The notes beneath the pieces are model-generated. The model was not told the origin of the DNA. It worked only from the letters and a program-made list of their open reading frames with translations, and made no database searches. Shown piece after piece: positions 17,470-26,766 of a DNA stretch of 64,000 nt; the stretch's first letter is position 1; each line of letters opens with the position of its first letter. The position numbers and the translations under genes are program-made. The stretch is from an uncultured Fibrobacter sp. (lineage in GTDB: Bacteria; Fibrobacterota; Fibrobacteria; Fibrobacterales; Fibrobacteraceae), in the NCBI GenBank assembly GCA_947165045.1, contig CAMUYW010000008.1, forward strand, positions 1 to 64,000, in the 5' to 3' direction.

Positions 17470-18240
17470 TTACAGATCCTTGTACATGATTTTTTCACGC
17501 ATCGAGGAGATGTAGCGAACCATGTTCAAAATGCGCTTTTCGCCAATCGTTCTAAAGTCCTTGTCGTGGAAAACCAAACGATGGACCCCGCCCGGCAAAA
17601 GCATCTTGAGGCAAGCGTAAGTCTGCGCAATCCCGAGAAGCGGCGTTGGCAAAATCGAGAAACTGAGCGTGCTCGAACGTGTCTTCTTGATGTTGCCCTT
17701 TACCTTCTGGTAAATGCCGTGGAAATCTTCGTAGTAGTCAAAAATCGAAAGCGCCTGTTCCTTGAGGTACTTGTTCCCGAACCAAATCGGCGGAATAAAA
17801 CCGGACGGCTTGCCCGTGCCATGAGCCTTCCACAACGCAAGACTGCGCTTGAGAAGAGCCTGCGTAAAACGCTCGTCGATGCCTGCGAATTCTGCTTCGT
17901 TGTTCGAAATCAAAAGGGCGAGCTTGCCCGAAATGCTACGCTTCAACGACAAGTCGGCACGGTGACGAGCGCCATGGAGCATAATCTCGTAACCCTCTTT
18001 CACGAACTTTTCGAGTTCTTCACGGAACTGCTCGGCCTCGGATTCCGGAGCCGCACCAAACGCAGGAATCACCGCGATACTGATGGGGGAGCCCGCCGCC
18101 TCGGCAAGCTTACGAATCTGGACCGATGCCTTCTTGAAATTGTTTACGCTAAAACTGTGATAGCAAAGGATGAATTTTTTCTTCTTCTGAAAAGTCGCTT
18201 CGGCAGCCTGGATGTCGGCAATATCCTTGTTCTGTTCCAT
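17470..18240 (-). CDS. Polysaccharide deacetylase-like protein (DUF2334-like)
   Basis: KKFILCYHSFSVNNF...ISIAVIPAFG...EIMLHGARHRADLS...GFIPPIWFGNKYL. Confidence 0.65.
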   Translation of the reverse strand: MEQNKDIADIQAAEATFQKKKKFILCYHSFSVNNFKKASVQIRKLAEAAGSPISIAVIPAFGAAPESEAEQFREELEKFVKEGYEIMLHGARHRADLSLKRSISGKLALLISNNEAEFAGIDERFTQALLKRSLALWKAHGTGKPSGFIPPIWFGNKYLKEQALSIFDYYEDFHGIYQKVKGNIKKTRSSTLSFSILPTPLLGIAQTYACLKMLLPGGVHRLVFHDKDFRTIGEKRILNMVRYISSMREKIMYKDL

Positions 18241-18243
18241 AAT

Positions 18244-18375
18244 TTACTCCTGTTCCTTGGAGTTGGTGGAAACTTCTTCTTCCAACTTTTGGTTGATAAA
18301 AAGGTGGTAAACGAAAAACAGCACTGCACTGCAGATTGAAAACTTCAACCACGATTTAACAAGCTTTTCGAACAT
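18244..18375 (-). CDS. 43-aa small single-TM protein (absent from the supplied ORF track)
   Basis: Reverse strand reads MFEKLVKSWLKFSICSAVLFFVYHLFINQKLEEEVSTNSKEQE*; GGAG 7 nt before the ATG, ends just upstream of the deacetylase start. Confidence 0.55.
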   Translation of the reverse strand: MFEKLVKSWLKFSICSAVLFFVYHLFINQKLEEEVSTNSKEQE

Positions 18376-18543
18376 ACGACGCTCCTTTGCGGTATAGTCC
18401 CGGTCTGGCACAACTGCCGACAAACGGGAACATGCTCAATGGAAAGATATAAATTTTTGCCCGCAAATGCGGCCGACCCGCGCTTTTTCTATGAATATGG
18501 AGGGGGAGGGCTCCCCCTAATTGCAGCCTTGCCCCCCACAATG

Positions 18544-18581
18544 CGTCATCCTCGACAGAGCGAAGCGATGGAGGGGATCCA
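18544..18581 (+). repeat. Intergenic palindromic repeat GTCATCCTCGACAGAGCGAAGCGATGGAGGGGATCC
   Basis: Repeat ends GTCATCC...GGATCC. Confidence 0.55.
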
Positions 18582-18697
18582 TACATTTTATCCCAGCACT
18601 TGTTTTGCCAAGGGGCAAGTCTTTCATTACCCCCTCTGCGGGCTTCAGTCGCCAGCCCGCAACGCCTGGCTCTTCGGACAGTAATTATATTATTCAC

Positions 18698-19030
18698 ATG
18701 AAATCTTTAGCCATTCCTATATTGTGTTTTTCTTTGCTGACTACGAATACGTTTGCAGTATCGCTTACCCCACCTCAGGTTTATGCTGTTAAAGAGGACA
18801 GGTCTATGGCATCGAATGTGGATACTTCCGAAACATCTACTTCAACAAAAATTTTAATCACCACATTATCAGCTGGAATTACTTTTTCTGGACTTATGTT
18901 CCTTCTTATAGGAAGTACGCAACTCGGAAACGAAAATTATAATCAATCAGACGCAAAAAGATCGGTTGGTGTAGGTGCCGGAATGACTGTTCTAGGAACA
19001 TTCGGCATTATCGGAACTTGGACTTTCTAA
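18698..19030 (+). CDS. Small membrane/secreted hypothetical protein
   Basis: MKSLAIPILCFSLLTTNTFA signal-like N-terminus plus two hydrophobic Gly-rich segments; longer upstream ORF passes through repeat DNA. Confidence 0.5.
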   Translation: MKSLAIPILCFSLLTTNTFAVSLTPPQVYAVKEDRSMASNVDTSETSTSTKILITTLSAGITFSGLMFLLIGSTQLGNENYNQSDAKRSVGVGAGMTVLGTFGIIGTWTF

Positions 19031-19107
19031 AAAGCTCATCATTGAATGGGAACCTGACAAATAACAAACTTCCACAGAGTCAACGATTGTTGACAAAATA
19101 ACGAAAT

Positions 19108-19132
19108 TTGATAACGGTTGTTTGCAAAATTT
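19108..19132 (+). promoter_or_regulatory. 25-bp element TTGATAACGGTTGTTTGCAAAATTT upstream of the second Rpn-like gene
   Basis: Exact match to the reverse complement of 1141-1165; same spacing to the start codon. Confidence 0.6.
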
Positions 19133-19199
19133 TCAGTTTTTGTTTTTCTCGAATTCAATTTGTTTAAATTCGACTTCCATAGAACAAATGGAGGTTAAA

Positions 19200-20105
19200 A
19201 TGACAAATAGACATTCGCATGATTCTTACGTTAGGTCTGTTCTTAAAGATCCTGTTCGCACAGCGGAACTCTTACGACTTGCAGCAAGGAAAAACAACAA
19301 TCTTGCTCAATTTCTTGAAACTGTAAAACTTGATACGCTTCAAGAAATTTCTAAAGCATTTAGCGATACTATTTCTCATGGAAATGGTGACTTGGCTTTT
19401 ACCGTAAAGATTGCTAGTGATGACCCCAAACAGGCCGAACTTCTCGTTGGAATTATCGAGGAACATAAGAGCTATCCCGATTCTGGGCTCATTCCTCAAT
19501 TGGTCAAATATTGGTTTCAGATTATGGTTAGGAATCAGAAGAATATCCCGACTGTCGCGATTGTTCTTTATAATGGTAAGGATTCATGGCGCGTTGAACG
19601 TGAAACGATGTTCCCGAATTACCCTGAATACTATCATAAAATTGGTTTGCCATTCTTGCTTGAGGTTATAGATGTTAGGGATATTTTCAATGACGAAGAG
19701 ATTCCTCAAATCTCGCCAAAAATTGCGCTCGCGTTGGTTGCCTTAAAGTATGTTTTTACAGGAGAGAATCTGAAAATGCATCTTAAAGCTGCTATGGCAG
19801 GGCTTAAATCTCTCCCTCGCGAGGAAGCTGAGGATTTTTTGTCGCAAACTTTTATATATTTAAAGCAGTGGTTTAAGGACAACGCCAAGGAGCAATTCAG
19901 AATGGATTTTAAGAAATGCAGTGAAGTTTATGGCTACAAGTCCATTGCCGAAGCTGAAGAAGAAGAGCTTGAGAAGAAAATTGCCGACACCAAGTGGGAA
20001 ATGGTTGATAACATGCTTGATCTTGGCAAAAATTCTGATGAGGAAATTTCTATCATCTCCGGGTTTTCTAAGGATGAAATCGCCTTGCGCCGAGCTTCGC
20101 GATAA
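19200..20105 (+). CDS. Rpn family / PD-(D/E)XK nuclease family transposase-like protein (second copy, divergent)
   Basis: [20 protein letters not shown]...[10 protein letters not shown]...[29 protein letters not shown]. Confidence 0.75.
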   Translation: MTNRHSHDSYVRSVLKDPVRTAELLRLAARKNNNLAQFLETVKLDTLQEISKAFSDTISHGNGDLAFTVKIASDDPKQAELLVGIIEEHKSYPDSGLIPQLVKYWFQIMVRNQKNIPTVAIVLYNGKDSWRVERETMFPNYPEYYHKIGLPFLLEVIDVRDIFNDEEIPQISPKIALALVALKYVFTGENLKMHLKAAMAGLKSLPREEAEDFLSQTFIYLKQWFKDNAKEQFRMDFKKCSEVYGYKSIAEAEEEELEKKIADTKWEMVDNMLDLGKNSDEEISIISGFSKDEIALRRASR

Positions 20106-20144
20106 TTATTTGATTTACATTGGACTTGTATTTATAAAACAACA

Positions 20145-20170
20145 TCCCGCCAATCGGCGGGACATTTTCG
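20145..20170 (+). terminator. Intrinsic terminator after the Rpn-like gene
   Basis: TCCCGCC-aatc-GGCGGGA followed by cattttcgttt. Confidence 0.6.
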
Positions 20171-20189
20171 TTTAAAATCTGTTCTTTAA

Positions 20190-21521
20190 TTACTTCGAAA
20201 GCTTTTCGGTGAGGCCCATAAGCATGTTCAGGCCGACGGCATCCATAGCTGTGCTTGCGCCACCCTTGGAGTCGCCCGTCATCATGATTTCCGGAACGAG
20301 CGGGTGTGCAGACTTGGCGAGAGCTTCGGCAACGCCGACTTTGGTCTTGTAATCCCATTCGGCGCGTTCTTGCGGAGTCAAACCAGCGCTGACGAGAGCT
20401 CTGTTGGCGGCTGCTTCAGCTTCCTTTTCGGCCTTGATTTTCTTTGCGACTTCAAGAGCCTTCAATGCTTCGAGGCGAGAAACTTCCTGTTCCTTTTGTG
20501 CCTGGAGAACGGCCACGTCGCGTTCCTTTTCGGCCTGCGTTACGGCCTTAATCTTTTCCACTTCCTGGTCGGCCTTGGCCTGGGCGATACGTGCCTTACC
20601 TTCGGCTTCGGCGGTGATGGCGGCCTGCTTTGCGGTTTCTGCGGCGGTGGCGTTAGAGACGCGCTTCATTTCACGGTCCTTCACGATGTCGAGTTGCTGT
20701 TGGGCCTTCTGGTCGAGGCGTACGTTCTGGATTTCGAACTGAACGACCTTGATGCCGTAAAGGCGGAGAGCAGACGGCTTCGTGAGAATGCGGTTGCCGC
20801 CTTGATCCAATTTCAGTTTCGTTACTTTGTATTCTTGCGTCTCGGCTTTCTTGATAATCTTTCCTTCGGAATCGTATTCATCTTCGCCAGCCTTTTCGGT
20901 AAGCACTTCGATCGTGGTGAGGTATTCACCTTCGGTGAGCTGGTCTTCGGCGATTCTTCTGAATTCTGCAATCTTTGTCACCTTGGCTTCTTCGGCGGTG
21001 AAGAGCGGAGCGGTCTTTCTAACGGCAGAAAGTACGGAGTTTCGGACAAGGTCATGCTTGAGCTTCTTGTCGGAGCGCTGTTCGCGGTGAATCTTTACGA
21101 GATCTTCGCAGTCCGTCGGGAGCTGATATTTGAGGTAGCCGCTGATTTCGGCATTGGCGTTTCGAGAGAGAGTGACAGAAATATCGTCTTCGTCATCGTC
21201 TCCGCCTTCCCAGTTTTCACCCTTGACTTTTTCGGTCGAGGAATTGAAGTAGAAGTCCTTGGTTCTGTCGTAAGAGTAGATGCTTGCAAAGCCCTTGAAG
21301 TAGAAACCGGCATGATCAATGCAAGAGAGCGTGCCGAACGGGGACTGTTTCACGAGAAGCTGGGTCGCGCTGTTGTAACCGATGGTGCATTTGAATAGAA
21401 TTATCGCGACGATGGCAATTGCAGCCACGATTATCAGTTTCATGTAATTTATGGGGTGTTTTGCTATTATCGATGGCTTTGTTATTATTGGTTGCTTATC
21501 CGTGATAGGTTGCTTTTCCAT
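20190..21521 (-). CDS. SPFH/band 7 (prohibitin-like) membrane protein
   Basis: N-terminal TM, then ...ALRLYGIKVVQFEIQNVRLDQKAQQQLDIVKDREMKRVSNATAAETAKQAAITAEAEGKARIAQAKADQE coiled-coil typical of SPFH proteins. Confidence 0.85.
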   Translation of the reverse strand: MEKQPITDKQPIITKPSIIAKHPINYMKLIIVAAIAIVAIILFKCTIGYNSATQLLVKQSPFGTLSCIDHAGFYFKGFASIYSYDRTKDFYFNSSTEKVKGENWEGGDDDEDDISVTLSRNANAEISGYLKYQLPTDCEDLVKIHREQRSDKKLKHDLVRNSVLSAVRKTAPLFTAEEAKVTKIAEFRRIAEDQLTEGEYLTTIEVLTEKAGEDEYDSEGKIIKKAETQEYKVTKLKLDQGGNRILTKPSALRLYGIKVVQFEIQNVRLDQKAQQQLDIVKDREMKRVSNATAAETAKQAAITAEAEGKARIAQAKADQEVEKIKAVTQAEKERDVAVLQAQKEQEVSRLEALKALEVAKKIKAEKEAEAAANRALVSAGLTPQERAEWDYKTKVGVAEALAKSAHPLVPEIMMTGDSKGGASTAMDAVGLNMLMGLTEKLSK

Positions 21522-21619
21522 TATTTTTTCCTTCTTAAGTTATTGTAACGCCTCAAATATAATTATTCAACCAAAGTCTTTTAAGGCAATTCTTAAATAG
21601 GAATGGATGGAATGCGCTT

Positions 21620-23344
21620 TTAACGTCTAACTAGTTTTGATTTCATGCTGGCTTTCATGTCATACATGCGTTTGTCTGCTAATCGATAAACATCTTCGGC
21701 CTTCGGGTGAATCGCTTCGGATTCCTTATTTTCTTTTATTAAAAGTTCGTGCCTGTAAGCAGAGCCCAAAGCGGCTTCCAACGGAATTGGCAAACCTTTG
21801 CCATGTTTCTTTTGGAGTTCTGCCATTTTAGCTAGAGTTGCATCGACTTCTTCGAGGTGTTCCATGCGCACGATAGCCAAAAATTCATCGCCACCCATAC
21901 GAATACTTGTTCCAACACCTGCAAACGCTTCGTGGAATGCGGTTGCAAAAGCCTTGATTAAACAGTCGCCTTTGTTATGACCGTAACGATCGTTGACGTG
22001 CTTAAGGCCGTTCATGTCGATGCTCACGATGGCGAAATCCGTGGTGGTCTTGTCGAGAATCTCAAAAATTTGTTGGCACTTGGCTCGGTTGTAGAGCCCG
22101 GTCAGCGAATCCCTATAAGCAATGACGGACAGAACATCCTTTTTGGTTTTCTCTGTGAGCAAATAATACATGTAAACTATATAACTCAGGCCGAGTAGAA
22201 TGACGAATGCAAGTGTCCCGATGGGGAGGATTGTAATGGAGAGAATAGTATTGTTCAAGTGGAAATGCGTCATCAAATGGAATCGTGCGAGTTCGAGCAG
22301 CGAGAATGCACCGAATGTTGTTGCGCCTGCGGCTAAAATTTTTGTTGATGCATCAAAGCGATTCTTGGTCGTGATTCCTGCGATGAGTAAATAGAGTAAG
22401 CTTAATCCCGCGTAAGCGTGGAATGCCCACAAGGTTTTGGGGTAATGGACTGAGTCGGTGAAATTCAAGATTGAAGTTATTACGACTACTATTACATCTA
22501 GGCTGGCAATTGCAATGAGTCCCCACAAGCGTTTTTTACTAGTCTGCCCATGGCGCATGTGAATTAGCAGTAGGGTAAATGCAAGAGGGGAAATATAAAG
22601 GGTAAAATATTCAAGATTTGTGTTGAAAGCAAAATCAAACGAGAACAATTGGATGAGCTTTGTATAGCACAAAGTCCAAACCCCTAGGCAAAGGCTTAAA
22701 ATCCCAATCATTAATATTCGGAAAAATGATACTCCATAAAACAACGCGCCTAAGCTCAGGAATAATGTCAAAATGCCAAAAAGCAATAGGAATAGCGCAA
22801 CCGTTAACGATATTGAATGCCTAGCATAATAATCTCCATAGGCGTAGTTGCCCGGGAGCACCACAAACGAGGGGAGGACATTCAATGCATCATTTTCAGA
22901 AAAATGGAACTTGAGGTCGAACGTGCGGCCAGCGAATACCTGTGCATCGGCTCCCATGTAAATAAAGTTAACACCACTTCCAACAAGACTCCCTTTGTTG
23001 TATTTTTCTTCGCCATTGGAATAAAGTCGAACTTCATCTCGGTAAGCTTCTAGAAAGGCATGGTAGGCTGAAAAGCGGAGAACAGAGTTGTTGGGTAAGT
23101 CGGCGCTGAGCGTTCGTCTGAGAATCAGCGAATCGCCTTTGACAATTTTGCCGGACATCGCATACTTGTCTGTAGATTCTATTGCTGTCGTATCGCCATG
23201 GAAAATAAGCGTCCATCCATGATTAAATTCAAGAGCAGAGTCGTATAGACCTTTTTTTCGGAAATCAGCAACGAGAAGGGTGATTAGAACAACTAACACC
23301 ACAGCCCCTACGCATGCAATAATTTTTTGGCGATTATCCGTCAT
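21620..23344 (-). CDS. Membrane-bound GGDEF diguanylate cyclase with multi-TM (7TMR-DISM-like) sensor
   Basis: AYRDSLTGLYNRAKCQ...FAIVSIDMNGLKHVNDRYGHNKGD...IRMGGDEFLAIV; multiple TM helices upstream. Confidence 0.9.
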   Translation of the reverse strand: MTDNRQKIIACVGAVVLVVLITLLVADFRKKGLYDSALEFNHGWTLIFHGDTTAIESTDKYAMSGKIVKGDSLILRRTLSADLPNNSVLRFSAYHAFLEAYRDEVRLYSNGEEKYNKGSLVGSGVNFIYMGADAQVFAGRTFDLKFHFSENDALNVLPSFVVLPGNYAYGDYYARHSISLTVALFLLLFGILTLFLSLGALFYGVSFFRILMIGILSLCLGVWTLCYTKLIQLFSFDFAFNTNLEYFTLYISPLAFTLLLIHMRHGQTSKKRLWGLIAIASLDVIVVVITSILNFTDSVHYPKTLWAFHAYAGLSLLYLLIAGITTKNRFDASTKILAAGATTFGAFSLLELARFHLMTHFHLNNTILSITILPIGTLAFVILLGLSYIVYMYYLLTEKTKKDVLSVIAYRDSLTGLYNRAKCQQIFEILDKTTTDFAIVSIDMNGLKHVNDRYGHNKGDCLIKAFATAFHEAFAGVGTSIRMGGDEFLAIVRMEHLEEVDATLAKMAELQKKHGKGLPIPLEAALGSAYRHELLIKENKESEAIHPKAEDVYRLADKRMYDMKASMKSKLVRR

Positions 23345-23544
23345 AGATTATCGTTAATATAGTGATTCTATATTAATATAATTCCGTTTTTGTGCAATAC
23401 AAACAAAAATGACGGATTACCTCCGCCATTTCTGCAAAAAAAATTGCCATTTTCGCTCGATTTAGTCATTCCTCTTCGAGGCATGACGAGTTCGCCTCGG
23501 ATTTAGAAACATGCAAGCATGTTTCTGCATCACTCGGCTCCAAC

Positions 23545-23570
23545 GTCATTCCGGCCCTCGAGCCGGAATC
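23545..23570 (+). repeat. Palindromic repeat GTCATTCCGGCCCTCGAGCCGGAATC abutting the fabF stop codon
   Basis: ATTCCGGC/GCCGGAAT arms; fabF stop (minus strand TAG) begins at the repeat edge. Confidence 0.7.
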
Positions 23571-24820
23571 TAAGCTTTATATTTTTTGATTACGACAATG
23601 CCGTTGTGACCGCCGAACCCAAGAGAGGCGGAAACCGCGACGTCGATGTTGCCTTCGACGCCCTTGTGCGGAACGTAATCGAGGTCGCATCCTTCGTCTG
23701 GATTGTCGAGGTTTATTGTTGCGGGGTAGAACGAATCGCGGATGGCGAGCGTGCTGATGATCGCTTCGATAACGCCTGCGGCTCCGACACAGTGGCCAGT
23801 CATGCTCTTGGTGCTCGAAACCTTGATTTTGTAAGCATGGTCGCCGAGGGCAATCTTGAGCATTTGCGTTTCGGTGAGGTCGTTTAAGTGTGTGGAAGTG
23901 CCATGTGCATTGTAATAATCGACGTCTGTCGGGGCGATGCCTGCGTCCTTCAATGCCTTGTTCATCGCCTTGGCGCAAGTTTCTCCACCCGGGCGCGGGC
24001 TCGTGATGTGGTATGCGTCTGCAGAAGAACCGTAACCGGCGACTTCGGCGTAAATCTTTGCACCGCGTGCCTTGGCGTGTTCGAGTTCTTCGAGAATGAG
24101 GATTGCACCAGCTTCGCCCATAACGAAACCAGAACGGTCCTTGTCGAACGGGCGGGATGCCTTTTCGGGAGCGTCATTGAACTTGTCGGTGAGGGCATGC
24201 ATGCCGGCAAAGCTCTTGATGGAATAGTCCGTGATGGCGCTTTCGGAACCGCCCGCGAGGCAAACGTCCAAACGTCCGGAACGAACCGCGTCCAAGGCGA
24301 CGCCGATAGCGTCCGTGCCGGAGGCACAAGCGGTGCAAACCGTATGTGCAGAACCCGTGATGCCAAGCGCAATAGATACGTTGGCGCAGGCTTCGTTGGC
24401 TATAAGTTCGGGCATGGCGAGCGGCGAAACGCGGCGTCTGCCACCTTCGAGGTACTTGCAATATGTTTCTTCGACGACGTCCATACCGGCAAGACCGTTA
24501 CCTGCAACAATGCCTGTGGTGTCTTCGGCGAGCATTTCGCGGCTGAGGTTTGCGTCTTTGACCGCTTCGTTTGCGGCCGCCACGAGGAACTGCGTAAAGC
24601 GAGCCATGCGGCGGGCTTCTTTCGGGTCAATGCCGTGTTCTTCTGGCTTAAAATCTTTGACTTCTGCAGCAATTTTCACGGGGCAGTTCGATGCGTCGAA
24701 CAATGTGATGGGCGCAATGCCACACTTGCCTTGCTTGATGGATGCCCAAAGTTCGGGGGCGGACTTGCCAATGGGGCTTACAGCACCCATACCGGTAATA
24801 ACGACTCTTCTTCTATTCAT
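23570..24820 (-). CDS. fabF: 3-oxoacyl-ACP synthase II
   Basis: RRVVITGMGAVSPIG...TVCTACASGTDAIG...NAHGTSTHLNDLTE...SSTKSMTGHCVGAAGVIEAI...ASLGFGGHNG. Confidence 0.95.
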   Translation of the reverse strand: MNRRRVVITGMGAVSPIGKSAPELWASIKQGKCGIAPITLFDASNCPVKIAAEVKDFKPEEHGIDPKEARRMARFTQFLVAAANEAVKDANLSREMLAEDTTGIVAGNGLAGMDVVEETYCKYLEGGRRRVSPLAMPELIANEACANVSIALGITGSAHTVCTACASGTDAIGVALDAVRSGRLDVCLAGGSESAITDYSIKSFAGMHALTDKFNDAPEKASRPFDKDRSGFVMGEAGAILILEELEHAKARGAKIYAEVAGYGSSADAYHITSPRPGGETCAKAMNKALKDAGIAPTDVDYYNAHGTSTHLNDLTETQMLKIALGDHAYKIKVSSTKSMTGHCVGAAGVIEAIISTLAIRDSFYPATINLDNPDEGCDLDYVPHKGVEGNIDVAVSASLGFGGHNGIVVIKKYKA

Positions 24821-24900
24821 CATAATAAGCCAAGATAGCTTTTTTATACTGCGTGCTGGAATCTTCAATTAGATAAAATCGCTTTTTCTATATTTGCAAT

Positions 24901-24928
24901 ATCATTCCCGACTTGTTCGGGGATCGCC
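24901..24928 (+). repeat. Palindromic repeat TCATTCCCGACTTGTTCGGGGATCGCC upstream of ahbD
   Basis: CCCGA/TCGGG arms with repeat-type ends. Confidence 0.6.
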
Positions 24929-24991
24929 ATGCGCGGTATTGATGACAGATACTATTTTGATTGCAAAAACATTTTTTATGAGGTCTATGGC

Positions 24992-25984
24992 ATGATCGTC
25001 TCTTGGATGACAACGAATAAGTGTAACTTGACGTGCAAACACTGCTACCAGGATGCTGGCGAAAACAAGTCGGCAGAACTCACGACTTCAGAAGCGCTCA
25101 AGCTCATTGACGAGATTGCCAAGGCCGGTTTCAAGATCATGATTTTTAGCGGTGGCGAGCCGATGACCCGCCCGGACATCGTGGAACTTGTGGCCCATGC
25201 CCGCGAACGCGGACTCCGCCCGGTGTTTGGCACGAACGGAACGCTCATCACGCACGACCTTGCGTTCAAGCTTAAGGACGCGGGGGCTATGGCTATGGGC
25301 ATCAGTGTCGATAGCATTGACCCAAAACGTCATAACGATTTCCGAGGCCTCCCGAACGCTTTTGAACTGACGTTGCAGGGTATCGAGAACTGCAAGGCTG
25401 CTGGCCTCCCATTCCAGATCCACACGACCATCATGGACTGGAACCAGAACGAAATTTTCGACATCATGGACTGGGTCAAGGAAATCGGTGCCGTGAACCA
25501 CCAGATTTTCTTCCTCATCCCCGTCGGTCGCGGCAAGGAAATTGAAGACCATGCGCTCCGCGTTGCCGAATACGAAGGACTCCTCCGCAAAATTATGGAA
25601 AAGAGCCGCACGCTCGGCATCCCGGTAAAGCCGACTTGCGCTCCGCAGTTCCTCCGCATCGCAGACCAGCTCGACATCAAGACGCGTTATAGCCGCGGCT
25701 GCCTCGCCGGTCTCGACTACTGCATCGTGAGCCCGATCGGTAAGGTGCGTCCGTGCGCCTATATGATGGAAGAAGCGGGCGATGTTCACGATACGCCGTT
25801 TGACGAAATTTGGGCAAATGCTGAAATCTTCAAGCAGTTGCGTACAAAAGCTTACAAGGGCGCTTGTGGCAAGTGTAAGTTCAACGACCGCTGCGGCGGC
25901 TGCCGTGCTCGTGCCGCTTACTACCACGATGGCGACTTCATGCAGGAAGACTCGTATTGCGCATATGGCCGTGGACTTAAGTGA
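24992..25984 (+). CDS. ahbD: Radical SAM/SPASM heme synthase candidate, AhbD-like (Fe-coproporphyrin III decarboxylase)
   Basis: TTNKCNLTCKHCYQ, FSGGEPMTRPDIV, SPIGKVRPCAYMMEEAG, CGKCKFNDRCGGCRARAAYYHDGDFMQEDSYC SPASM cysteines; alternative in-frame start at 24929. Confidence 0.75.
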   Translation: MIVSWMTTNKCNLTCKHCYQDAGENKSAELTTSEALKLIDEIAKAGFKIMIFSGGEPMTRPDIVELVAHARERGLRPVFGTNGTLITHDLAFKLKDAGAMAMGISVDSIDPKRHNDFRGLPNAFELTLQGIENCKAAGLPFQIHTTIMDWNQNEIFDIMDWVKEIGAVNHQIFFLIPVGRGKEIEDHALRVAEYEGLLRKIMEKSRTLGIPVKPTCAPQFLRIADQLDIKTRYSRGCLAGLDYCIVSPIGKVRPCAYMMEEAGDVHDTPFDEIWANAEIFKQLRTKAYKGACGKCKFNDRCGGCRARAAYYHDGDFMQEDSYCAYGRGLK

Positions 25985-26433
25985 TGACTCATTGGCCGAT
26001 ATTCTTCATTATTTTGATTTTCGTCGCTATACCTTTTGTGCTTAAGTCAGAGAAGTATATCGAAAGAGAAAATCTCAAGTGGAAAATTTGGTTTATTTCT
26101 TTACCGGTATTTGCTGCTTTATTCTTTATCGAATTTTTTTGTCTAGACGGTTTTAGCAATTTTGATTCGAGTAATATATTAGGGTGGCTTGGATTAACTT
26201 TAGGTGTTTGGCTTACCTTGATATCTGTTGTTTTTTTAGGTCGTTCCTTTCGTTCAAAATGGGATGTTTCGCCGAGTGAAGCCGATGATAATGCTGATGA
26301 CATTTTCGATATGGCTATGAAAATTGGCAAGGAAAAACGCGAAGGGAAGGATACTTCGGAATTGCAAGTCGAATACGAACAAAAAGTGAAAAATTTTGAA
26401 GAAACTGGCGATCCGAATAAGACTAATTGGTAG
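25981..26433 (+). CDS. Small membrane protein of unknown function
   Basis: Three hydrophobic segments, charged C-terminus; overlaps the preceding stop codon (ATGA-type). Confidence 0.55.
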   Translation: MMTHWPIFFIILIFVAIPFVLKSEKYIERENLKWKIWFISLPVFAALFFIEFFCLDGFSNFDSSNILGWLGLTLGVWLTLISVVFLGRSFRSKWDVSPSEADDNADDIFDMAMKIGKEKREGKDTSELQVEYEQKVKNFEETGDPNKTNW

Positions 26434-26443
26434 AGAAACGGAA

Positions 26444-26758
26444 ATGATTGATTTTATAACGCAATATCATGATGTAATTCTTTGGTTTTGCTTTGGTGTG
26501 GCGGGATTGGTAATTCCTGGTTTAATGGGGTGTGATGAATATCCGGGCGATGAATCGAAACTGTGGAAAGTTCGTCTAGTTGGTTTGCTGATAATATTTG
26601 GTTGTATTTGTTATTTTTTTAGAAATTTCTCTTGGGATGCTAATGGTGTTTTTGCAAGAATTTTGGCGTCAGTAGCGTTTTGGCTTGTCTGTTTTTTTCC
26701 TCGAAATTACTTTTGGCTTTTGCTTACTCGTGATAAAGGCGACAATAAAAAGAAATAG
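26444..26758 (+). CDS. Small membrane protein of unknown function
   Basis: MIDFITQYHDVILWFCFGVAGLVIPGLMGC... hydrophobic segments; lies between the above ORF and tadA. Confidence 0.55.
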   Translation: MIDFITQYHDVILWFCFGVAGLVIPGLMGCDEYPGDESKLWKVRLVGLLIIFGCICYFFRNFSWDANGVFARILASVAFWLVCFFPRNYFWLLLTRDKGDNKKK

Positions 26759-26766
26759 GTTGTAAT

